Shown piece by piece: positions 25,413-33,356 of a DNA stretch of 36,978 nt. Source of the DNA: Acidimicrobiaceae bacterium (GTDB taxonomy: Bacteria > Actinomycetota > Acidimicrobiia > Acidimicrobiales > RAAP-2); assembly GCA_003161575.1 (NCBI GenBank), contig PMOE01000047.1, forward strand, positions 1-36,978. Reading direction: 5' to 3'. The notes under the pieces are model-generated. The model did not search any database, was not told the DNA's origin, and was given only the letters and a program-made list of their open reading frames with translations. Position numbers and translations under genes: made by a program. Each line of letters opens with the position of its first letter. The first letter of the stretch is position 1.

Positions 25413-26405
25413 GTGGCCTTTCGTGCCTTCGTGGTCAGCGCCGAACCGCCGGCGGCACAGCTGAGCGAACTGGGCGAGGAGGAATTGCCCCCCGGCAATG
25501 TTCTGATCGCCGTCGCCTGGTCGGCGGTCAACTACAAAGACGCCATGGTGAGCGTCCCGGGCAACAAGGTGGCCCGGGTATTCCCCCTCGTCCCCGGCGT
25601 CGACCTGGCGGGCACGGTGCTCGAGAGTGCCGCCCCGGCGATCTCCCCGGGGGACCTGGTGGTGGTCCAGGGCTACGACCTGGGGGTCGCCCGCCATGGG
25701 GGTTTCGCCGAGTTGGCCCGAGTCCCGGCCGACTGGGTGGTACCCCTGCCAAAGGGCCTCGATGCCCGCTCGGCCATGGTGATCGGTACCGCCGGGTTCA
25801 CCGCCCTGCTCTCGCTGCGCCGCCTCCAGGGCGCCGGGGTTGAACCCGGTCCCGCTCCGGTGCTGGTCACCGGCGCCTCGGGCGGGGTGGGCAGCATGAC
25901 CGTGGCCCTGTTGGCGCGCCACGGCTACGCGGTGGTGGCCAGCACCGGAAAGACCCACGAGCACGACTACCTGCGCCAGCTCGGGGCGAGCGAGGTGATC
26001 GGGCGCGAGGCACTCGAAGTCGGCGAGGGACGGGTGCTCGGGCCCGAGCGGTGGTCCGGGGCGGTCGACTGTGTCGGCGGCAAGACGCTGGCCGCCGTGC
26101 TGAGAACCTTGCGCTACGGCGGTGCGGTCGCGGCCAGCGGGCTCACCGGTGGTAGCGGGCTGGAGACGACCGTCTACCCCTTCATCGTGCGCAACACGTC
26201 CTTGCTGGGGGTCGACACCGTCAACACGCCCATTGACGAGCGCCGCGGCCTGTGGGCCTCGATGGCCGACGAATTCCCGACCGCGATTCTCGAGTCCATG
26301 GTGGCCAAAGAGATCGGGCTCTCCGAGGTCAAAGGGGCGCTCGAAGACGTCCTCGGGGCCCGAGTGCGGGGCCGGGTGCTCGTCGAACCCACTCGTCGGA
26401 GCTGA
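25413..26405 (+). CDS. MDR oxidoreductase, YhdH/AcuI (acrylyl-CoA reductase-like) family
   Basis: 330-residue zinc-independent medium-chain reductase. Signatures are AWSAVNYKDAMVSV, PGNKVARVFPLVPGVDLAGTV, GDLVVVQGYDLGVARHGGFAELARVPADWVVPLP, and the NADP-binding turn LVTGASGGVGSMTVALLARHGY. The order matches YhdH/AcuI proteins, which reduce acrylyl-CoA to propionyl-CoA with NADPH. The exact substrate here is unproven. GTG 25413 is the start. It is divergent from the peptidase and convergent with the DUF4232 lipoprotein gene 14 nt beyond its stop. Confidence 0.92.
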   Translation: MAFRAFVVSAEPPAAQLSELGEEELPPGNVLIAVAWSAVNYKDAMVSVPGNKVARVFPLVPGVDLAGTVLESAAPAISPGDLVVVQGYDLGVARHGGFAELARVPADWVVPLPKGLDARSAMVIGTAGFTALLSLRRLQGAGVEPGPAPVLVTGASGGVGSMTVALLARHGYAVVASTGKTHEHDYLRQLGASEVIGREALEVGEGRVLGPERWSGAVDCVGGKTLAAVLRTLRYGGAVAASGLTGGSGLETTVYPFIVRNTSLLGVDTVNTPIDERRGLWASMADEFPTAILESMVAKEIGLSEVKGALEDVLGARVRGRVLVEPTRRS

Positions 26406-26419
26406 GTGCTCGGGCGGGT

Positions 26420-27046
26420 TCAGCCAGCCGAGTTGGCGTACACCGGCGACACGTGGATGGTCCCACCGCCGCACGCGTCGGCCTGAAAGGCAATGATCAA
26501 GAACCCCGTGTCATTGGGCGGGGTGATCTCCGACTTGGCCGACGTCGGACACGATGTCGCGGTCCCGACGGGGACGTCTTCGTAGCTCAGACTGAAGGCC
26601 GCGCTCCGGTTCGGAGCCAGGGTGACGAGCGCCGCTGGCTGGCCCGCCGCCGGATTCGTGAAGCCCATCCCGCCGCCCCGGACCACGTTGGTCGGCAGCG
26701 ATGCCCCGCTGGCGCTCAGTAGCTGCATCCCCGCATACCCGTCCATGGTGCAGGTCACCGTCGAGGTATTCGTCATCGTGATCGTCATCTCAATGGTCCC
26801 GGCCGCGCCGTTGGACATCCCCGCCTCCGCCGTCAGTTGGTTCGGCAGGCAGGTAACGAGACCGGCCGCGGTGCTCGACGTGGTCGACCCCGACGTGGTC
26901 GAAGAGCTCGCCGAGGTCGTCGTGACGTTGGCCCGGGTCGTGGTGGTCGATGAGCCCGCCGTTGAATTCGACGGCGAGCACCCGGCCAAGCCGAGCGCCA
27001 CCGCGAGCGCGGCGACGCCTGGCAGGACCCGCGCCGTGAACTTCAT
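26420..27046 (-). CDS. DUF4232-type secreted lipoprotein
   Basis: 208-residue lipoprotein. The signal peptide ends in a LAGC lipobox with Cys23. A low-complexity Ser/Thr linker follows (about 24-62), likely a cell-wall spacer that may be O-glycosylated. The C-terminal domain (CLPNQLTAEAGMSNGAAGTIEM, TCTMDGYAGMQLL, SEITPPNDTGFLIIAFQADACGGGTIHVSPV) matches the DUF4232 pattern with four or five cysteines. The ATG overlaps the stop of the DUF151 gene (ATGA), so it is translated with an intracellular nuclease family member, an odd pairing. Its function is unknown. Confidence 0.85.
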   Translation of the reverse strand: MKFTARVLPGVAALAVALGLAGCSPSNSTAGSSTTTTRANVTTTSASSSTTSGSTTSSTAAGLVTCLPNQLTAEAGMSNGAAGTIEMTITMTNTSTVTCTMDGYAGMQLLSASGASLPTNVVRGGGMGFTNPAAGQPAALVTLAPNRSAAFSLSYEDVPVGTATSCPTSAKSEITPPNDTGFLIIAFQADACGGGTIHVSPVYANSAG

Positions 27047-27546
27047 GACCCGAAATCCTCAGGCCTGATCGAATCGAGGAATTGGCGGAACTGGCCGACC
27101 AGTTCCTCTGGACTCGCATCATCTTCGTCCTCGGCGCCATCGATGGCCAGCATGATGCCCTCAGCGTCCATTAGCTCGTCTGAGACATAGAGCGGGCTGG
27201 CTGTGCGGACGGCCACGGCGACCGCATCCGACGGCCGACTCGAGACGATCGAGCGGTCCGAGCCCCGGCGCAGATGGAGCTCGGCATAGTAGGTGGAGGA
27301 CCGCAACTCGGTGATCACCACCCGCTCGACATCGATATCGACGGCCGACAGTACGTCTTTGATCAGGTCGTGGGTCATCGGGCGGGGCATCGCCATCCCT
27401 TGCAACGCGTAGGCGATCGCCGTGGCCTCGGGGGTGCCGATGAAGATGGGCAGCGTTCGGCCTTCGCCCTCGGTCTCCTGGAGCAATAGCACGGGAGTAT
27501 TCGATTGCAGGTCTACGCGGACAGCGCGGAGCCGTACTTCGACCAT
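27043..27546 (-). CDS. Bifunctional nuclease family protein (DUF151)
   Basis: 167-residue protein of the DUF151/BFN family, like mycobacterial Rv1829. Core motifs are VRVDLQSNTPVLLLQETEG, LPIFIGTPEATAIAYALQG, MPRPMTHDLIKDVL, YYAELHLRRG, SSRPSDAVAVAVRTASPLYVSDELMDAEGI and an acidic tail ending FRQFLDSIRPEDFGS. Plant BFN1-related proteins have RNase/DNase activity; the bacterial role is unclear. ATG 27546 was chosen because homologues begin at VEVRL and TACATT ends 6 nt upstream. GTG 27621, with GGGAG upstream, would add 25 residues. It lies just after ftsR. Confidence 0.9.
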   Translation of the reverse strand: MVEVRLRAVRVDLQSNTPVLLLQETEGEGRTLPIFIGTPEATAIAYALQGMAMPRPMTHDLIKDVLSAVDIDVERVVITELRSSTYYAELHLRRGSDRSIVSSRPSDAVAVAVRTASPLYVSDELMDAEGIMLAIDGAEDEDDASPEELVGQFRQFLDSIRPEDFGS

Positions 27547-27552
27547 GGATGA

Positions 27553-27558
27553 AATGTA
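27553..27558 (-). promoter_or_regulatory. -10 box for leaderless DUF151 transcript
   Basis: TACATT on the minus strand ends 6 nt before ATG 27546. It would give the DUF151/DUF4232 pair a promoter separate from the garA/ftsR transcript. Confidence 0.35.
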
Positions 27559-27625
27559 GCGCCGCAGGCTCTCGACGTGCCGACGCCGGTCGCTCCGGGT
27601 CGCCACGACGGCCGTTGCCACCTGC

Positions 27626-28966
27626 TCAGCTCCCGAATTGGCGGCGCAACTCTTTGCGAAGCAGGGATGCCCGAAGGCTCTGACCCAGCCTGGCCAGGTC
27701 GGCCGTCGACTCGGCTGCCCGCTGGCGCGACTCGGGATTCCGCTGGCGCAGGAGCGGAGTGACGATCTGTTCGATCAGCCCCACCTCGCGCTCGATGGCG
27801 TTGCGGTAGAGGCGCAGGTGACGGGGCTCGATGCCGTAACGGCCGAATTCGGCCACCAGCTTGGCTACCGTCAGCGCCTCCTCGTCGTAGTACAAGACGC
27901 CGGCGACAACCATAGGCTCAACCAGCCCGAAACCTTCGAGGGCGGCCACCTCGGTCGCCGAGAGACCCGATACGCCCGACAACTCCTCGGCGGTGAGACT
28001 CACCCCAGACACCCCGGTTGCCGGATCAAATGCGGGGGCTGAATCGGTCCGTGGGACGCCAGGCCCCGACCCCGACCGCGACGGCGGAGGGTTGCCCGTC
28101 GATGCAGCGCCCGTTGTCGGTGCGGCGTCGCGGGGTACCGAGGGTGTGCTTGCACCGGGCTGGGTCGGCGTCCCTGGGGTCGTGCGCCGAGGTGTCGGCG
28201 TCGCCCCCGGGGGGACCGACGACGCCATGGTCCGCCCTGACCCGGGGGATGCCGGCGGGGCAGTGGGAGGTCCGGCCGGGGTCACAGCGCTGTGCAGTTG
28301 ACTTACCGGCGGGTCGGGAGTCCGGGTTCCCGGAGTCGCACGGGCCACGCCCGAGAGCGGGCCGTTCGCCGTCTGCGCGGTCATGTCCGACATCCTCGAG
28401 TGGTCCGCTTGGGGAGGTCGCGGGGCGCCGTCGGCCACGGGTCCGCTCGACTCTCGCACCGCTTCGGGGGCGACGGCTTGTCGGGCCGGCGCGCCCAGCG
28501 CCGGAGCCAACGCCATCGTGGCGAGATCGGCCCCAACCGGCTCGTGGACCCGGGTCTGGTCCCGTCTGTTCGCCGCCTCGAGAACCGGTGTGGGTTCGGG
28601 ACAACTCGGCTCTGTGGCTCGGGCAACGGTGGTTGGCGAGCCGTTGGACCGCACGGGGGTCCGAACGGTCCCCTCCCCCGATGGGTCGGCGTCTCGGGCC
28701 CCCTCGGCCGCGGGGCCCACGGTGTCTTGAGCCAGGCGGTCCCGGATGACCTTGAGGGGAAGGAAGTGCTCGCGCTGTTGACGCAGGACCCAGCGCAGGC
28801 GTTCGACGTCGTGGTCGTAGAACTTGCGGTATCCCGAGGGCGATCGCTCCGGGTTGACCAGGCCTTGACTTTCGAGGAATCGGATCTTCGAGATGGTCAC
28901 GTCGGGAAATTCCTCGCGCAGGAGGCTCAGGACATCTCCGATGGACAGGTAACTCCGGCTGGTCAT
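27626..28966 (-). CDS. ftsR: MerR-family regulator, FtsR-like, with long disordered insert
   Basis: 446-residue homologue of FtsR (Rv1828). Residues 1-80 are the MerR domain ([33 protein letters not shown], then [35 protein letters not shown]). About 318-446 is the conserved C-terminal domain ([60 protein letters not shown]). Between them are about 235 residues rich in Pro, Thr, Ser, Gly and Arg with no fold; the mycobacterial protein is about 250 residues in all. ATG 28966 has GGGGG 7 nt upstream. In corynebacteria FtsR activates ftsZ. The gene follows garA by 76 nt. Confidence 0.9.
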   Translation of the reverse strand: MTSRSYLSIGDVLSLLREEFPDVTISKIRFLESQGLVNPERSPSGYRKFYDHDVERLRWVLRQQREHFLPLKVIRDRLAQDTVGPAAEGARDADPSGEGTVRTPVRSNGSPTTVARATEPSCPEPTPVLEAANRRDQTRVHEPVGADLATMALAPALGAPARQAVAPEAVRESSGPVADGAPRPPQADHSRMSDMTAQTANGPLSGVARATPGTRTPDPPVSQLHSAVTPAGPPTAPPASPGSGRTMASSVPPGATPTPRRTTPGTPTQPGASTPSVPRDAAPTTGAASTGNPPPSRSGSGPGVPRTDSAPAFDPATGVSGVSLTAEELSGVSGLSATEVAALEGFGLVEPMVVAGVLYYDEEALTVAKLVAEFGRYGIEPRHLRLYRNAIEREVGLIEQIVTPLLRQRNPESRQRAAESTADLARLGQSLRASLLRKELRRQFGS

Positions 28967-28981
28967 CTTTAACCCCCGTGG

Positions 28982-29003
28982 CGAGCCCGGCTCGATGAGC
29001 CGG
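28982..29003. promoter_or_regulatory. Alternative hairpins between garA and ftsR
   Basis: CGAGC-CCG-GCTCG (28982-28994) and CCGGCTC-GAT-GAGCCGG (28987-29003, 7-bp perfect) share sequence, so only one can form at a time. They sit in the 76-nt gap within the operon and could set relative expression by attenuation or RNA processing. No T-run follows. Confidence 0.35.
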
Positions 29004-29042
29004 TCACCCCGACGCGACAAGGTGCTGGTCGCACAGTGTCGC

Positions 29043-29528
29043 TCACTCGTCGCCCGCTACCAGGTAGACAAGCTTGAACTTCCCGATCTGCACTTCATCG
29101 CCGCCCGACAAGGTCTGTTCTTCGATGCGCTCACGGTTGACATAGGTCCCGTTGAGTGAACCCACGTCTCGAATGACGACCTTCCCGTCGGGCTGGCGCT
29201 GGATCTCTGCGTGACGTCGCGACACCGTGATGTCGTCGAGAAATATGTCGCTTTCGGGGTGACGTCCGGCCCGGGTCACCTCGTGATCGAGCAAGTAGCG
29301 CACCCCCACATTCGGGCCCCGCTTGACCACCAACACGTCGGACCCGTGGGGCACCTCCACCAAAGTGACGGCATCGTCGTCAGCCCCGACCTCTCCGGTC
29401 TCCTCGACTGGTTGCAGCGAGATCGTGGTCTCGTCGGACAACACGGGCAGCGCGTCACCACAAGAGGAGCAAAAATTCACCCCAGTTGGATTCCGATGGC
29501 CGCAGTTGTGGCAGAACACGTCCCCCAC
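29043..29528 (-). CDS. garA: GarA-like FHA-domain protein with N-terminal zinc ribbon
   Basis: 161-residue signalling protein. Cys6/Cys9 and Cys20/Cys23 make a zinc ribbon (CHNCG, CSSCG), followed by the conserved phospho-site motif DETT (Thr34, Thr35), then an FHA domain at about 75-150 ([51 protein letters not shown]). In mycobacteria PknB/PknG phosphorylation of the ETT motif switches GarA off as a regulator of 2-oxoglutarate and glutamate enzymes. The zinc ribbon is absent from the mycobacterial protein. GTG 29528 was used; GTG 29519, 7 nt after TACCGT, is a strong alternative. Confidence 0.92.
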   Translation of the reverse strand: MGDVFCHNCGHRNPTGVNFCSSCGDALPVLSDETTISLQPVEETGEVGADDDAVTLVEVPHGSDVLVVKRGPNVGVRYLLDHEVTRAGRHPESDIFLDDITVSRRHAEIQRQPDGKVVIRDVGSLNGTYVNRERIEEQTLSGGDEVQIGKFKLVYLVAGDE

Positions 29529-29532
29529 GGTA
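29527..29532 (-). promoter_or_regulatory. Possible -10 box supporting the alternative garA start
   Basis: TACCGT on the minus strand ends 7 nt before GTG 29519, which would begin GarA three residues later at the FCHNCG zinc ribbon. Confidence 0.3.
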
Positions 29533-29608
29533 GCCGTTCCTCCCCGCCTCTTTCCTTGTCCTTTGGTTACGGTCTTGGCACCTGGCCCGACCGCCCGCCC
29601 GCCTTGCT

Positions 29609-29989
29609 CTAGGACTCTGTCAGCTGCCGGTACGCCGCCGCGTCAAGCAGAGCATCGAGGGCACCATCCTCGGCCACCTCGATCTCACAGAGCCACCCTT
29701 GCCCGTAGGGATCCTCGTTCATGAGCTCCGGCGCATCGGTCAGGGCGCCATTGACGGCCGCCACCGTTCCGCCCACCGGGGCAAAGACCTCCGAGACCGA
29801 TTTGGTGGACTCCACCTCTCCAATCGTCCCCCCGACGGCGCAGTCCGATCCGAGAGCCGGGAGGTCGACGAAGACAATGTCGCCCAGCGCATCCTGCGCG
29901 TAGTCGGTGATGCCGATCCGCACCCGGCTCCCGTCGGCCCGGGCCCATTCATGGTCACTCGAATACCGCAGGTCGTCGGGCACGTTCAT
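29609..29989 (-). CDS. gcvH: Glycine cleavage system H protein
   Basis: 126-residue lipoyl carrier that shuttles the aminomethyl group between P, T and L proteins. The lipoylation site is Lys63 in EVESTKSVSEVFAP. Other signatures are YSSDHEWARADGSRVRIGITDYAQDALGDIVFVDLP and GWLCEIEV. ATG 29989 gives the usual N-terminus (NVPDDLRYSSDHEW), and TAGGGT ends 8 nt before it. It lies 14 kb from gcvT/gcvP in this window and directly upstream of garA, the same gcvH-garA order as in mycobacteria. Confidence 0.96.
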   Translation of the reverse strand: MNVPDDLRYSSDHEWARADGSRVRIGITDYAQDALGDIVFVDLPALGSDCAVGGTIGEVESTKSVSEVFAPVGGTVAAVNGALTDAPELMNEDPYGQGWLCEIEVAEDGALDALLDAAAYRQLTES

Positions 29990-29997
29990 GGGAACGG

Positions 29998-30003
29998 ACC
30001 CTA
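29998..30003 (-). promoter_or_regulatory. -10 box for leaderless gcvH
   Basis: TAGGGT on the minus strand ends 8 nt before ATG 29989, in the 88-nt gap after the nucleotidyltransferase-mutase gene. Confidence 0.45.
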
Positions 30004-30077
30004 CCGGAACCGGGCGGGCCGCTCCACGGGCGCGGTGATTGCGGACGAGGCAGCGGTCCGCGGGTCTCACCGCCGAT

Positions 30078-32564
30078 TCAGCGCAGCAGCTGGCGCAGCC
30101 GTACGGCGTATTGCTGGGCCCGTGAACGGGCCCGCGCCTCGCTCGGGCCTTCGGCCCACACGTGGGTGACCGGCTCTTCGGGGTCGGGTAGGACCAGGGC
30201 CCAACCATCTTCTTCAGGCACTTTGACCCCGTCGATCAGGATCAGGTCCCGGTCGGAAAGCTGCTCGACCAGGGTTCGCATGATCAGGCCCTTTTGCTCC
30301 CAGGGAGTCACCACCTCCTCATGGGCGATGTGGACCGGGGGAAGCGAGTGCACGAGTTTGGAAAGCGACTGGCCGGTGGCTGTCAGCATGGCGACAAGTT
30401 CGACCAGGGTCGCCGTTGCGTCGTAGGCCGGCAGGAAAGCCGGCCACAAGAATCCACCCGATTGGCTGGCTGCCATCGAGATTCCTCCGCTCGCCGCCAC
30501 CTCCATCAGGTGGGCCGAGGAGAGTTTGGTGAAAATGATGGGCACGCCGGCCTCCGCGCAGATTGTCTCCGCCGCCGAACCGACGGCGACGGGGAGGGCT
30601 ACCCGGGCATTGGGCTGGGTCTCGACGACGAGGCGCAGCAACACCAAGAGGGCCTGATCGTCGCTTAGAACTGTCCCTTCGTCGTCGACGATGCGGAGGT
30701 ACTCGCCATCGGGGTCGACCACCGCGCCGAGCTGAGCCCCCGACGCCCGGACCAAGTCGGCCACCCGGACTGCGTTGGCCACCCCGTCGACCGAGATCAT
30801 CCCCGGCGTATGGGCGTAGGGGTTGACCACCAGCACATCGGCGTCGAGCTTGCTCAACAGGTTGGGCATGACGAAGCTGGCGGCGCCGTACGACAGGTCG
30901 AGGACGAGTTTCATCCCCGAGGTCCGGGCCTCGGCCAACTCGACCGTTCCGACCAAGTCGGCCGTGTACTGCTCGACAGCGCGAGCCGGGAAGTCGATGT
31001 CACCGATCTCCCGGGCCAGTACACGCCGGAATTCTTCGCGGTGGTAGAGGCGTTCGATTTTTCGCTGAGCCGTCTCGTCGAGGTCGAGGCCCTCGTTGTT
31101 GAAGAATCGGATGATCACCGACTCTGGGTCGTCGGAAGCCAGACGGACGGTGACGCCCCCCCGACTGTTCGACGTAGAGATGTGGTGACGGGTCACCGGG
31201 ATGGTGGCCACCTCGAGGTCTTCTACGTTAACCCCGGCGGCATTGCACCCGACCATCACGGCTCGTTTGAGCACCCGGGCCGCCAGGCTGGTGTCGCGCG
31301 AGACGGTGATGGCGGTTCCCTTGTCAAGGGTGGAGGCCCAGGCCATCGAGAGGCGAACCGCCAGCTCGGGGCTGATGTCCACGTTGGCGATCCCTCGGAC
31401 ACCGTCGCGCCCGAACAGGGTACGCGAACCCTTGGATTCCCAGACAATCGAAGAGTTGACCGTGGCCCCCGCCTCCACCGTCTTGAATGGGTACACCTTG
31501 ACTCCCGCTCGCACTTCGGCATAGCTGCCGACGAGGCAGCTTTCTCCGAGCACGGAGCCCGGCTCGAGCCGGGCTCCGTGACGCAGGTCACAGGACCGCC
31601 CGACCACAGCACCTTCGACGCGGACGGCCGAACCCAGGTACCCGTTGTCGCTGATCACCGATCGCCGCACCTCCGCCCCCTCGGCGATGCGCACGTTGGA
31701 GCCGAGCGTCGTGTACTCCCCGAGCACCACACCGGCACCGACCGAGCAGTTGTCCCCGATCACCGCCGGGCCGTCGATGACGGCGGTCGGCTCCACTGAG
31801 GAGCCCTTGCCCAGCCAGACTCCCGGACGCAGCGGGAATCCGTCGATCTCGACCTGCACCTTCTCGTCGAGTATGTCCTGGTGGGCCTTCAGGTAGGCCT
31901 CGGTCGTCCCGACGTCTTCCCAGTACCCCTCGGCCACAAACCCGTAGATCGGCTTTGTGGCCTTTAGCACCGCAGGGAAGACCTCGCCGGAGAAGTCGAC
32001 GGCCCGGCCCTCGGGGATGAAGTCGAAGATCTCGGGTTCGAGCACATAGATGCCGGTGTTGATGCTGTCGCTAAACACCTGGCCCCAAGTCGGCTTCTCC
32101 AAGAATCGCTCGATAGACCCGTCGTCGTTGGTGATCACGATGCCGAACTCGAGGGGATTGTCCACCGACACGAGGGCAATGGTGGCGAGCGCCTCTTTCT
32201 GCTCGTGGAACCGGACCACTGCGCCGAGGTCGATGTCGGTGAGGACATCGCCTGAGATCACCACAAAGCGCTCGTCCAGTTCGTCTCGGGCGTTGAGCAC
32301 CGAGCCCGCCGTTCCGAGCGGGGTTTCCTCGGTGGCATAGACCATTCGCACGCCCAATTCGGAGCCGTCGCCGAAGTAGGAACGGATTGCATTGGCCATG
32401 AAGGCGACCGTGACGACGATGTCGGTCATGCCGTGCTGGCGGAGTAGGCCGACGACGTGCTCCATCATGGGCCGGTTGGCCATCGGCAACATCGGTTTGG
32501 GCTGATTGGAAGTGAGTGGCCGCAGCCGGGTCCCCTCACCGCCGGCCATGATGACTGCCTTCAC
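30078..32564 (-). CDS. Sugar-phosphate nucleotidyltransferase fused to a phosphohexomutase-like domain
   Basis: 828-residue fusion. About 1-235 is a nucleotidyltransferase (KAVIMAGGEGTRLRPLTSNQPKPMLPM). About 250-360 is a left-handed beta-helix of hexapeptide repeats (AVIGDNCSVGAGVVLGEY). About 375-828 follows the phosphoglucomutase/phosphomannomutase layout (GSRTLFGRDGVRGIANVDISPELAVRLS). It is likely a GDP-mannose or similar NDP-sugar synthase. In the mutase part the phosphoserine loop is ASDDP (Ser477) instead of ASHNP, the metal loop is D617-P-D-G-E-Y instead of DGDGDR, and the sugar loop is ASQSGGF instead of GEESGH. Mutase activity is therefore doubtful. The start is GTG 32564 with an excellent Shine-Dalgarno sequence (GAAAGGAGGTGGG) and GTGA overlap with the pgsA-like stop. 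Confidence 0.9.
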   Translation of the reverse strand: MKAVIMAGGEGTRLRPLTSNQPKPMLPMANRPMMEHVVGLLRQHGMTDIVVTVAFMANAIRSYFGDGSELGVRMVYATEETPLGTAGSVLNARDELDERFVVISGDVLTDIDLGAVVRFHEQKEALATIALVSVDNPLEFGIVITNDDGSIERFLEKPTWGQVFSDSINTGIYVLEPEIFDFIPEGRAVDFSGEVFPAVLKATKPIYGFVAEGYWEDVGTTEAYLKAHQDILDEKVQVEIDGFPLRPGVWLGKGSSVEPTAVIDGPAVIGDNCSVGAGVVLGEYTTLGSNVRIAEGAEVRRSVISDNGYLGSAVRVEGAVVGRSCDLRHGARLEPGSVLGESCLVGSYAEVRAGVKVYPFKTVEAGATVNSSIVWESKGSRTLFGRDGVRGIANVDISPELAVRLSMAWASTLDKGTAITVSRDTSLAARVLKRAVMVGCNAAGVNVEDLEVATIPVTRHHISTSNSRGGVTVRLASDDPESVIIRFFNNEGLDLDETAQRKIERLYHREEFRRVLAREIGDIDFPARAVEQYTADLVGTVELAEARTSGMKLVLDLSYGAASFVMPNLLSKLDADVLVVNPYAHTPGMISVDGVANAVRVADLVRASGAQLGAVVDPDGEYLRIVDDEGTVLSDDQALLVLLRLVVETQPNARVALPVAVGSAAETICAEAGVPIIFTKLSSAHLMEVAASGGISMAASQSGGFLWPAFLPAYDATATLVELVAMLTATGQSLSKLVHSLPPVHIAHEEVVTPWEQKGLIMRTLVEQLSDRDLILIDGVKVPEEDGWALVLPDPEEPVTHVWAEGPSEARARSRAQQYAVRLRQLLR

Positions 32565-33268
32565 GCGCCCACCTCCTTTCGCTGCTCGGCCGGCGCCGGA
32601 ACGACCGGCCCGCTGCCGGGGCCACCAATGCTGTTTCGTCGGTCGCCCCGGCCCTCGACCAAGGCCTTCCGGGCGGGGGCGAGGTACATGACGGCCGCCG
32701 CCCACGCGAGGCTCAGACCCCCGACGCCCGAGACCCAGGCGAACCAGTGGATGGGAACCTGCCACTCGGCCGTCCCGTCGCTGAGAAGGAAGGCGGGGTA
32801 AGCAAACATCAACGCGAACGTCCCTGCCTTGCCGATCCACAACACGTCGATCCGTCTGGCCCCGAGGCCCGCGAGCACGAGCACCATGACGGTGACCACC
32901 ACCTCTCTTGACAACGTGGCGATCCCGAACCACAGCGGGACCGCTCCGTGGATCATGATGGCGATCACCGCGGTGCCGACCAGGATCCGGTCGGCCGCCG
33001 GGTCAAGTACCTTGCCGAGCGTCGACACCTGATGAAAACGCCGGGCCACGAAGCCATCCACCCAGTCGGTGGCCCCGAGCACGGCCAACAAGATGGCCGC
33101 TGCGCTCTGGCGGTGTGCCCCGAAGAGCAGCCAGAGGAACAGCGGGATGCAAAGAAGCCGGAGCAAGGTGACGACGTTGGGGACCGTCAGGATCCGGTCG
33201 AGCCCCAGCTCTCCGTCCTCCGTCGCGGCAACCGGATCCGAATCTGGCGGGCGCTCAGCGGTGGCCAC
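32561..33268 (-). CDS. pgsA: CDP-alcohol phosphatidyltransferase (PgsA-like)
   Basis: 235-residue membrane enzyme with about five or six helices. The CDP-alcohol motif D-x2-DG-x2-AR-x8-G-x3-D-x3-D is complete, beginning DWVDGFVARR and ending LDPAAD. It transfers a phosphatidyl group from CDP-diacylglycerol to an alcohol. Whether the acceptor is glycerol phosphate, inositol phosphate or another alcohol cannot be told, so the symbol is tentative. GTG 33268 lies 7 nt after a TAGACT box. Its last codons hold the Shine-Dalgarno sequence of the next gene. Confidence 0.88.
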   Translation of the reverse strand: MATAERPPDSDPVAATEDGELGLDRILTVPNVVTLLRLLCIPLFLWLLFGAHRQSAAAILLAVLGATDWVDGFVARRFHQVSTLGKVLDPAADRILVGTAVIAIMIHGAVPLWFGIATLSREVVVTVMVLVLAGLGARRIDVLWIGKAGTFALMFAYPAFLLSDGTAEWQVPIHWFAWVSGVGGLSLAWAAAVMYLAPARKALVEGRGDRRNSIGGPGSGPVVPAPAEQRKEVGA

Positions 33269-33275
33269 AAGTCCG

Positions 33276-33281
33276 AGTCTA
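33276..33281 (-). promoter_or_regulatory. -10 box for leaderless pgsA-like gene
   Basis: TAGACT on the minus strand ends 7 nt before GTG 33268. It would drive the pgsA/nucleotidyltransferase pair. Confidence 0.45.
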
Positions 33282-33356
33282 CGGGCCGGGACACGAGCGG
33301 CTCTAACGCCGGCGTGGTCGAGACGGGCGCGACTCTAGATGTGCCAGGCTGCACCC

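Noticed and set aside
25359-26474. Long 5' extension of the peptidase frame
   Set aside because: It is antisense to the reductase gene and shows no domain; the peptidase starts at 25358.
32565-32933. 5' extension of the nucleotidyltransferase-mutase frame
   Set aside because: It overlaps the pgsA-like gene in another frame; GTG 32564 has a near-perfect Shine-Dalgarno sequence.
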